In this document: positions 54,541 through 64,000 of the stretch, in pieces
How the letters are laid out: the number at the start of each line of letters is the position of its first letter
Position numbering within the stretch: position 1 is the first letter of the stretch
From: Paralichthys olivaceus
Taxonomy: Eukaryota > Chordata > Actinopteri > Pleuronectiformes > Paralichthyidae
DNA length: 64,000 nucleotides
Reading direction: 5' to 3'
Assembly: GCF_024713975.1 (NCBI RefSeq)
Contig: NC_091093.1
Span: 16,923,501 to 16,987,500, forward strand
Position numbers and translations under genes: made by a program
Notes under the pieces: generated by a model
Databases searched by the model: none
Seen by the model: only the letters and a program-made list of their open reading frames with translations
What the model was told of the DNA's origin: nothing

Positions 54541-55554
54541 GTTGTGACCAGAGGTTTATTTACTTCTGTCTATTCTGTGTTCTGATCCCTCGCTCCGTGT
54601 TTGTGACGTCTACAGACGGGTTCCAGCCGTCGGTTATTAAATATGGAAGATGGTCATGGTTTGATCGGCTGTGACGTGGTGTTTTGTCGGAAATCAGGAG
54701 TAAAGGAACAGCGCCACATGTTCTTCTCCCCTCGGCTCAAACTAACTTGTAGCCTCGGGCCTCGGTGCAGCAGCAGCGGCAGCTCCTCGCTGATGTAACG
54801 GCTCATCTGACCCTACACGTCGGACCGGAGCTCCCCGGGGTGACACTGCTGACCTCGGTCCCCTCTCTCTCTGTCTCTGCTTCGGAAACATCGTGTCTGT
54901 GTTTTTCCGCTTGATTCACGGCGGCGTCGCCAGCGCAGCACCGACAGCAGCGACTGACTCAACTGTGACAGACCGAGGGACATCCTTGTTGCCACAGCAA
55001 CTAGCCGCAACACCGTTTCCGGTTGGAATGACGAGGTTTCAAAATAAAAGCGGCCCGTTAGATTTGGTTGTATTTCAGCGATCATGAATTGAACCGATGT
55101 TTCCATCGGTGGAGAAAGGAACAAATTCAGTCCTTTGCTTGAGTAAATATGTAAAGTAAGTAAAAACATGTTTATTGTAAAATGTGCACATAAGATCAGC
55201 AATTATTGTATTATAATAATTATTGCAACAAAACAACAGCAAAATGACTCGTGTGAAACATTAACAGATTATTATTACTCGTTTACTTTTGAAGTTGGTT
55301 AAGTGGCAGTGGATTTTTGAAAACTTGTATATATGAGTGAGAGTATTAACTCATTTCATTGTGGATTCATTTCCCTGCCTGTCTCTCTTACTCAAAAACT
55401 CAAAATATCTTCATAGAAATAATTTTAAAAAATGGATGCCTGCATTTACCCTAAAAAAAGTAAAATAGATTATCATAAAAGTTGCCAATTAAGTTCTTGT
55501 GAATTGAATAATAATTTTTGCTTTAATGTTGATTGTTCTATAAAAAAGAAAATT

Positions 55555-55800
55555 GGTAACACTATATATTAGGGAACACATATCAACCATTAACTAGTTG
55601 CTTATTAGCATGGATATTAGAGGCATATTGGCTCTTTATTAGTCATTATAAAGCACTTATTAATGCCTTATTCTTAATGACCTTATTCTGCAACCACTCC
55701 ATTGATTAACAGTTTTCCCTTAATAACCTCCTAATTACTGCTTATTGATGGTAAGTAAGGAAGTTGTTGTACATGAATTACAATCAAGTGCTTGGATATG
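55555..55800. repeat. Dispersed repeat fragment (GGTAACACT family)
   Basis: Starts GGTAACACTATATATTAGGG and continues with ACCATTAACTAGTTGCTTAT, TTATAAAGCACTTATTAATG and CTTATTCT, a sequence I know as an abundant teleost repeat. The right end is lost. Confidence 0.5.
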
Positions 55801-55943
55801 TGATCTTCAAATGTTTTGTATGTTTAAAGCACAATTTACAGAGTAAGCTCTAATTCAAGCAGTCGAATTTATGTTGTGGAGTAAAAGTAGAATTTATACG
55901 TAGTATCCCAACATGCTTATTTGAGTAAAGTTGACTGCAGAGA

Positions 55944-56035
55944 TTTATTATTATTGTTGTTATTATTATTGTAGCTATTATTATTATTGTGGTTATTGTG
56001 GTGGTTGTTGTTGTTGTTATTATTGTTATTATCTT
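55944..56035. repeat. (TTA/TTG)n triplet microsatellite
   Basis: Imperfect TTA, TTG and TGG triplets upstream of ripor1; open on both strands but simple-sequence only. Confidence 0.9.
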
Positions 56036-56710
56036 GTCTATTGCTATTTCATACAAGTTCCCCTGTTCGTGAATCCAATTGAGCCCCACATGTTGGACTT
56101 TTACACTGAAAAGCATGTACCGGAAGTGATTCCTGCTCACTTCTGCTGCTTTGATCGTGGAGACAAAAAAAACTGCGAACCCCAGGAGAAGAGAAGGACA
56201 GCGCCCAGAAGAAGTAAAACCTCTGCGAACTGTGCGGAGCATCGTGCTGGAAATGCGGTGTTTGTCTGCGGGTGGTCGGACATTAAATCACAGGTAGGGT
56301 GGGGGTCTGCTGCTTCCATCGCCAAGGTCACAGCGAGAATCCTGGGAACATTTGTCTTGATGAGTCCGGCCGACGTGAAGTTGCCTTGCTTGTGATGTAG
56401 TCGAGGTTAAACCCAGCAGCTGGTTCTCGTGGACCCGGGGGTTCGTCTCTCCGGTGGGGTTCCACTGTTAGTTGTGAGTCGGTGGGCTTGTGCCGTGTTA
56501 GGGTCCAGGGTGTCCGGGGGTCCTGCTGTGGTCCGGGAGTGGACTTTTTTTCCCCCCGTGGCCTGTGATGATCTCCGGGGGCTGGGGTGGGATATGTTCG
56601 GAATACTAAATGTGTCTCGATGCGCTTTCACAAGTTTGCTGCCTGAGCTGCGTCTTTACTGGGGGTAAAGAGCACGGCCGCGGTGTGTGAGGCTGGTAAT
56701 CCGACTCAGT

Positions 56711-58433
56711 GGCCTGCTGCCGCCGGGTTAGACTAATCCAATAATCTGGAACAGAGGTGGTAGCATTTTATTGTAACACCATTACCCCTTCATCCTCCTC
56801 CTCCTCCTCTTCTTCCTCCTCCCCATGCTCCAACACACTCTGGATGGACACTTGTTTGATTGGCTGTGAGATCTGTATCGGTGTATATCTGCTCTAATGC
56901 TTTGTGAGTCCAAATGTCTATTTATAAAAGATCTGATCTGAATTATTCAAACTGGATCAGTGGATGATCTGCTCGACAGGAAATCGATCACATTAAGTTG
57001 TTATGATTTAATAGAAAAGGTTCAAACCTCCATCCACATCATTTATTTTTCTTTGTAATACATTGCTCTCATATTTTTGGAAACAGACACAAAAATAAAG
57101 TAAGATATTACTCTTTGGCTGTGGTAACTTTAGGAGAATCCATCAATTTGCCATCAGAGGAAAAGCTAACATCAGCCAACCTTTTTCATAACTGACCAAC
57201 TGCAGCTTCCTCAATATGAGAACTTGCTCTGATTTATTCCACTGTACCTAAAATCTCTTCTGTTCAGATTTTTTATATCAGACTTGATTAATTATGTGAC
57301 GAAGATAAGAGTCATAGTCCAGGTTATTATCAAAGATCAACTTGTCTGAAGTAACCAATGATTAACAGGGATTCTGAGATTGTCGTAGGCCCTAACCACA
57401 GCCTGAAAGACTCTATATGTGCTTGAGCATGAAAGGCTGTTTTTAAACAAAACTCCAGTCTTGTGAGGTGATTGGAAACAGTGTCGTCTTTGTTCGCTCT
57501 GCTCTGTGCAGAGGATTAATCCAGCTAATGATCTCTAATGTAAGGAAGGGGATAAAAAGCACATCTGACAGAGAGGACACTGGACGGACAATAATTATTA
57601 TTATTATTATTATTATGAATATTTCCAAATGCCTGCAGAGCCTGTGTGTGGGCTGCAGGTATACATTAGCTATTTATGTGTGGGTGCTAGTATATGATTT
57701 GCATCTCATTCAATGTGTATATGATCACAATGACTTTGCACTTTCATAGCTGGGCCCCCCTCCTCCAGGTGTTAGTCCGATTCCAGCATCTGTTCCTTGG
57801 CACAGTTTGGCAGATCGTGGCTGGAGTTGGTGGTGTTTTATCTGTAAAGGCTCTCTGGTATGGCACCTTTTCTTTGTCACGTTCTAACCGTGACCACCTG
57901 CAGTTAATCCTCCCCAGTGTAGCAGCTCAGATTATCGGTTTAACTGGACCACTGGTGGCTGCAGCCCCCCCCCCCCAAGTCCACGTCCTCACTGTTGTGG
58001 CAGGAGAACCCAGAAAGACAGCAGGGTGTATCCATCTTATTCTCACATCAGCAGTGTTTACTCCTAATCATGTAAAACTATAATCCACATGTTTTCCACC
58101 TCAGCTACTCCGACAGGTGGAGCACTCTATGATCCTGTCATAGATAATCAGCTCATTTCCCTTCGTTTGTGAGTTTAGTGTAAGACAACGCAGAGCAGAT
58201 CCCTCCAGTGGCTCTGTCCTGTTGTTGGCTCATTCACAGATCCTATGTGTTAATATGGGCTTGGCTCCTGCTTGGCAGAATTAGTTTGGTTTAAATCCAT
58301 AATCTCTTTTGTGACTAGATTAACTCAGGCACGACCCTCTCTTCCTATAGTTTCCCCCCGATTGTGGCATCACGCTAATCTGCGAGTTGTAATATCTTAG
58401 TCAAGGGTAGAAAAAGGGATCTATTTTCACACA

Positions 58434-58532
<99 letters not shown>

Positions 58533-59186
58533 ACAGAGTAGAGGGATGGTTTTATATTGTAGGGCCAAACTTCTGTGTAGAATTTCCTGTGTAGAGTCGG
58601 CCATGAGACTTCCTGTACTCTGGCGTTGGATGTGAAGGGGGGTGGAGAAAGAGGGAAGGAAGGGGAAGAGAAACACAGACTGTACTGCCTACTGTTGTCA
58701 GTGGTGGCCACTGTGGCTGCCGCATGTATGTTGCTCACTGTCTCAGACTTCCAACAAAACAACACAATCATACAGAGGAAGCAAAAGAGTGGTTTCCCTC
58801 CTCTTCTCTCCTTATCCCCACCACTTTTCTCTGCAGTGACCTTGACAATTATCAGACTCCTTGATGATCACAGAGTCAGAGAAAAAATGCTTGTCAGGTA
58901 CAGTGAGGTAAGAAGTGAAGCAGGACATTTTTGTCACTAATGTCTCTTTTTTGTGTAATTACAGGACATGTCTTTTGGTTTGTTGAAGCCACAGTGCTAC
59001 ACTCAGCTCCTCAAGCATGCGACAGTAGTGACAGTATCTCTCCGTTCAGCAGGTGAGCAGCGTTAAATCTCTGCCCTGCCTGTTTCCTTAATGCCACATT
59101 TGAATGTGCTTCATGTGAAATAATCAGGAAGTCTTATCAGACCTGATCCCATGCTCCATTTCTCCCCCTGCCTCTCCCTCCCTCAG
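56711..59186. other. Probable 5' intron sequence of ripor1
   Basis: No coding exon supported. Contains a TTA run at about 57594-57617, a poly-C stretch at about 57966-57977 and a CT microsatellite at 58436-58518. It ends in a long polypyrimidine acceptor before 59187. Confidence 0.45.
58436..58518. repeat. (CT)n microsatellite
   Basis: About 41 CT units followed by CA units, in probable ripor1 5' intron sequence. Confidence 0.95.
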
Positions 59187-59228
59187 CACCGTTTGATCTA
59201 AGAGAAACGTGCCTTGTAAGGAAGCAGG

Positions 59229-62200
59229 ATGTTCACAGGATCCACCAAACTGCCACCCACTAAAACTCCCCAGCCAGAGCGGCTGGATGAAGTCTACGCT
59301 GCCTTACGCAGAGGCTTACAGTGAGTAAACACATCTCAGGCTCTGCTCCAGAAGCCTGCATGGTGGACTATCACTCAAAATGCAGGATACCAGTGATCTT
59401 GGAGGGTTGAAGTGAAGAGGTAACTGTGGGTTTTTGTTTTCAGGTCGTACCTGCAGGTCCACCAGCTGGAGCTGGACAGTCTGGGTCAGCAGATCAGAGA
59501 AAACAAGAGGAATGGTCGTCTGGTGAGAGCCCACATCGTCAAACCAGTCGCACCAGTATTGACCATGATTCAGCACCAGGCTGGTTGCAGTCAGGATGTT
59601 GATTTGATGTGTTGTGATGCTAAATGTTCTATTTGTTTGTTTTCCTGTGCAGGGGTCATTGTATGAGCTGGATAAGGTGAGTTTCATTCACACGTGTTGT
59701 ACACAGACATGAATGTAGGACAGGGAAACTGTGAGAACGAAAGAATAAGATGGTTTTATCTTGTCAAGCCTAATAATTGTTTTGTGTTTTGCAGCAAGTG
59801 AAAGCCATAGAGAGGTTCATGCGTCGCTTGGAATTCCACCTCAGCAAGGTGTGTATGAAAAGGTTTAATGAAAAGCTTCATGTGTTTACTATTTAAAGTT
59901 GCTCTTTTCAATGTCATATTGTCACTAGATGTGTGATGTAAAAGAGAGCTAACGCCTTACTCTGCTGTAGCCCTCAGCTCTGCTGTAGCCCTCAGCTCTG
60001 CTGTAGCCCTCAGCTCTGCTGTAGCCCTCAGCTCTGCTGTAGCCCTCAGCTCTGCAGAGCTTTAGCCTCATTTGACTGATTGTTGTGGTTTTCAAACCCA
60101 CAACTTTATTGCTTTGGTTCAGTATCAGTCTCACCACTGTGCTTTCCAGATTCATCAGCTGTTTATATAGAAAAGGTTCAGAAAAACCCACTGCACTCCA
60201 AACAGAGGAAGGCACTTTTAGTGACTGGTCAACATAGAGGAGCATTTAGCAGCCAAAGAGTTTCATATTGGTGTCAGGGGTCGGCGGAGGTGGAGACAAA
60301 AGCAGAGCTAAAATGAATGAATGCTGATGTAGCCTTTTGTCTTTTGGGTTGCCAGTCCACTACTTTCAACACAACATTGAATGTTTACAAAATCACATAA
60401 TTAGGGGCTGAAAAATCAAACAAACGAAAAATATAATTGCAAAAAAATATACATGTCTAATCTGTGATGTTTTTCATCAGACCACATTATACCAATGTGT
60501 TAAACCTGTGTACTTGTTGCCTCTGCAGGTCGAGGAGCTGTACGATGCGTATTGTATACAGCGGCGACTGCGTGATGGAGCGAGTAAGATGGTGGCGGCC
60601 TTTAACTCCGCCACTGGCAGCAAGGAGGCCAGAGAGAGCCTGAGCGAAGCCAACAAGGGCTACAGGGAGTGTACAGAGGCAAGTGACAGCACTGAGGTCA
60701 ACAAGTCTGAACTTTATGTGTCAGCAAGTACAATGGCTCCAGTGCTATTTATATTTTTGTAGTAAATAGTATTCTACTATAGATTACGCAGTCCGTTTGT
60801 TATTGAGTAATCAGCAGATTCAGAATCTCAAGAAGATCTTTTCCAAGATGATGTCTTTAAACTACTTGTTTTGTTTGACCAACATTCAGTGTAATATCAA
60901 GACAGGGCTGGGACACTTTTTTTTCTATCAAGGGCCATTTCTACTTTTTAAAACATCCTTTTCCGGCCATATTGAATCACCTAAGGTGATTAATAGAAGT
61001 GCTTGTCTTTGATGAGCATCTGATGTCAGATGGTAGTGATGATGATGATAATACCAGCAGCTGGTTTTCCAGGTTTGGATCAGTCCGTCTTAAGTGAAAT
61101 GATTTCACAGACGTAAACATCAGTACATCTTGTGGAAATACTTTTCATTTATAGATCTCTAGCAGAGGGAGCTTGTTGCTGTAGTTGTGTTGGGCACATC
61201 AGCTGGTTCCACAATAAACAGCAGAGCAAATACCTTGAATTCCTTTTTATTTACTTTTCATGTCCTGAAACCTTTTGCCAGCTTCCTGAAGGAGTTAAGC
61301 AAATTCACCATCATATTCAGACATCACAGCAGGTTTTTGTTCTTACAGAGCATAAACATGCAGAGCGTCCCCCCCTCTATAGTTGCACTTGTCTTGTCAT
61401 GTGTGTTGTTTCATCACAGGCCACAGAGAATCACGTTTGATGTGATTAATGTGCTTCGAACTTTTCTTTATCTGGTTTGAGCACCTTCTAATAGCTTCTC
61501 AGCTGTATAATATTGTCTCTGTCAGATCGTGGTCTTCTGAAAGCTGATTGTTAGATTCTCAAACTCTGCGTTGACTTTTGTCCACGAATCTCATCCAGTT
61601 AAGCTGCATGTTTTGAGCTGTAATGATGGAGCCTTTTCATCACTGTGACCATGTCCCATAAAAATAGGCAAACTGGCTTGTTTATGTCATCTGTAATTAT
61701 AGCACATAGCTCTGCGACATTCCGCATCTACTTTATCTTATCTTGACAGTTACCATGAAACTTGTCGATGATGGCACATAACCGCTACGTGTGTATTCCC
61801 TTTTCGTTCAACAGGTTAACATAGCCAGAGGCGATCTCTTTGAATGTGCTATTTGGATCTACTATTTTATGTTATTTAATTTTATTGCAGAACAAATCAA
61901 TTGTCATCATAAGAATATTTTTGGCCTGGATCAAAATGTCTTGTGAGCTGCATATGGCCTGGAGAAAAAAAAGAAAAAAGAGAGCTACATGTCACAACAT
62001 CCGATAATATAAAAACAGTGATTTAAAAAAAAATTTGCTTGAAAATTTGCTAAATGACAAAGCAGTTTTCCAAAAGTTTCTTGTCAACTTTATCTCCAAA
62101 AACGAATCATTCGATCATTTCAGTTCTACATGTTATAACAAATGATCCATTATTTAAACCTGTCACTCTTTGTGTCTCTGTAGCACATGTGCTCACTTGA

Positions 62201-63709
62201 GAGTGAATTAGAAAGCCAGATGGGAGAATTTCATGTCAAGATGAAGGGTGAGTCACTTATTACACAAATGTCACTTCCTATTCCTCATGTAAGTCCAGTT
62301 CTCATGTCTCTGTTGATTTCTGATGTTTCAGGCCTCGCTGGCTTTGCTCGGCTGTGTGCTGGTGATCAGTATGAGGTAAGAAATGGAAAATTCTAGAGTA
62401 TAGATGCAGATTTTTACAGAGTCACTGTGCCTGTTGCATCACATCAGCTTTTTCTGGCCGCATAAGGTACTAATGCGTTATGGGCGTCAACGCTGGAGGC
62501 TACGAGGCCGTGTGGAAGTCAGTGCTAAGCAGATATGGGACAGCGAAGAGTATATTTTCCTGCCTCTCGTCACAGAGCTGCTGTCAATCAAGGTAATGAA
62601 ATCAGCTTTTTAAAGATAAGGCTCATATTATTCTAAATCTACTTATTGTATTATTCTGAAATTAGACTAGTTTTTAGCAAATGTTTCTCAGAAAAGAACA
62701 AATGGTGCATTTGTTGGTCCTCATCACAGCTTTGGATCTAAACACATGGTGCCAACTTCAGTGTTTGTGTTCAGTGTAAGTTTCTGTAAAATAGAGGATG
62801 CAGGACATAACGTCTAAATTCTACTGCTGAAATCATGTGTTTTTGTTTATAGCACATCGACACTGGCCCTTATCACCAAATACTCTTAATGATATTACAT
62901 CTTCTGTGGGTTTTGGCCACACAGGAAATTCTTAGCAGGATCGATTAATGTTTTTTTTCCTTTTCATGTGCTTTGTTATCAATAATAAAAATATTCTATC
63001 GCCGGTCTTTAATTTACTACATATTCGTCTTGGTTTCTCCATGTCCTCATTTTTCTGGCATTTGGTTGTCAAGGTGACGGAGCTGAAGAGCCTGGCCAAC
63101 CACGTGGTGGTGGGCAGCGTGTCCTGCGAAATGCTCGACCTGTTTTGCCCACTCCCCCAGACGCTCGCTGTGGATATCAACGACCTGGGGACGGTGAAGC
63201 TAAACTTGGAGGTCACCTGGAGGTTTGTGTTTGCCACGTTTTTATTTCGAGGTACATCTCCGTACTTCTACATAGATGCAAGTGAGGGATTGGAAATTTC
63301 CACTTCAGTGAACCAGAGAGCTTCTGTTCCCACATGATGTGATTACATGCATCATAAATCAGCCCTGATTGTTGTACTTTGAAGATGACTCGCATTCAAG
63401 CTCATAAAGCATTAAAAAATATTCAATGCTTTGGAGAACGTGTGCTAATCATCAATGCTGTGATTGATTCTACTAACCTGCAGCACACATCTCGTGTCCT
63501 CAGGATCTTTTTATTTTATTTTTTGTAGTGTTTAGACTTAAGTGTCGATATCCCTGTGGCTCACTTTACGCTCTGTGTTTTTCCTCTCTCTCTTTTTCAG
63601 TCCGTTTGATAAGGACGACCAGACATCATCCACCAGTACGGTTTCTAAACGGCTGCTGTCCAATCAGAGCCCTCCAGACACGCCCTCTATGCGGGAGCAG
63701 GTGTTTTAT
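59229..63709 (+). CDS. ripor1: RHO family-interacting cell polarization regulator 1 (FAM65A), N-terminal part
   Basis: RIPOR proteins bind Rho GTPases and act in Golgi reorientation and cell polarity. Exons in the window: 59229-59320, 59444-59522, 59653-59676, 59795-59848, 60529-60678, 62184-62247, 62332-62375, 62467-62592, 63074-63222, 63601-63709, giving 297 codons in frame; the gene runs on past the window. Recognised stretches: [101 protein letters not shown] and [14 protein letters not shown]. These match human RIPOR1; adjacency to ctcf favours RIPOR1 over RIPOR2 or RIPOR3. The ATG at 59229 follows an in-frame TAA in the same exon, but a second acceptor (GCAG at 59224-59227) could join an upstream coding exon. 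Intron 5 begins with GC. Confidence 0.88.
59961..60056. repeat. 18-bp minisatellite in ripor1 intron 4
   Basis: Slightly more than five near-perfect copies of the unit CTGTAGCCCTCAGCTCTG in tandem. On the minus strand it reads as a repeated RAEGYS peptide, which I regard as incidental. Confidence 0.95.
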
Positions 63710-64000
63710 GTGAGTCACATTATTCAGCCTCGGTTTTTCTACTAACAGCAGCTCCACCACACCTGCTCTGACACCACTGTGGCCTTTTTCACAAATACAG
63801 ACTTTGACTGTGGTTTAGATCTCACTGATCTTCAGGCTGCAGATGAACATCTACACTCATCTGTTGCACAGAGTCAGAGTTACGGACTAATTTGCTGTGT
63901 GGTCTGGGTAAATTTTTTTCCAAACTATAAAACATGCAAGATCATGCAAACCGTATCAGACAGCTCGGCTCCATTCTGTTTAGAGGAAAATTAATTCAGT
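63710..64000 (+). other. ripor1: ripor1 intron 10, cut by the window edge
   Basis: Begins with the donor GTGAGT after VFY. No further exon is recognisable before the window ends. Confidence 0.6.

Larger units (their letters stand above)
54540..56710 (+). promoter_or_regulatory. Candidate ripor1 promoter regions
   Basis: Two CpG-rich segments, about 54560-55060 and 56130-56700, separated by AT-rich repeat sequence. Either could hold a first exon of ripor1; CACAG|GTAGGG at 56293 is one possible donor. I cannot identify an upstream coding exon equal to the human RIPOR1 N terminus. Confidence 0.3.

Noticed and set aside
54813-55202. 129-codon minus-strand ORF in the CpG-rich region upstream of ripor1
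   Set aside because: No recognisable family and no splice partners; probably open by chance in GC-rich promoter sequence.
56429-56668. 79-codon plus-strand ORF in the second CpG-rich block
   Set aside because: Does not resemble the RIPOR1 N terminus; composition follows GC-rich promoter sequence.
59961-60056. Possible CRISPR-like array of regular repeats
   Set aside because: The 18-bp units are contiguous without spacers and lie in a vertebrate intron; it is a minisatellite.

Overview
The window is nuclear DNA from a bony fish, most likely a percomorph teleost. Its genes are split by canonical GT-AG introns and their proteins match vertebrate families along nearly their whole length. The introns are short, CA/TG, CT and TA microsatellites are abundant, and there are several degraded copies of repeat families typical of teleosts. 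There is no bacterial, phage or plasmid content.

Layout: cog4 (+, 499-8318) runs tail-to-tail into gnao1 (-, 16374-10780). Next come four genes on the minus strand: tradd (22415-19247, with a noncoding first exon near 24966-25060), ogfod1 (31919-26131), nudt21 (36466-34086) and a CARMIL2-like gene (43366-38432). The last of these is head-to-head with ctcf (+, 47171-51012), which is followed by the first ten recognisable coding exons of ripor1 (+, 59229-63709, continuing past the right edge). For the seven recognised full or partial genes I assembled exons by hand from splice sites and reading phase. Each gives one open frame of about the family length: COG4 773 aa, Galpha-o 354 aa, TRADD 289 aa, OGFOD1 540 aa, NUDT21 229 aa, CTCF 762 or 763 aa, RIPOR1 297 aa so far.

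The genes are not a functional pathway. They cover Golgi tethering, G-protein signalling, TNF-receptor signalling, ribosomal protein hydroxylation, mRNA 3'-end processing, chromatin insulation and Rho/actin regulation. What unites them is synteny: from memory, their human counterparts all lie on 16q but in two separate blocks, which are interleaved here.

The most unusual object is the gene at 38.4-43.4 kb. It encodes a CARMIL2-type capping-protein-binding motif and C-terminal tail followed by a roughly 470-residue Ser/Thr/Pro-rich exon. No exons for the PH, leucine-rich-repeat or dimerisation parts of CARMIL are visible between it and ctcf. Other points of interest are a Gly for Ala change in the Galpha-o P-loop, absence of the alternative GoB exon pair, a GC-AG intron in ripor1, a NAGNAG acceptor in ctcf, an unidentified exon-like cassette at 37.84-37.99 kb, and several terminal-inverted-repeat elements in introns.
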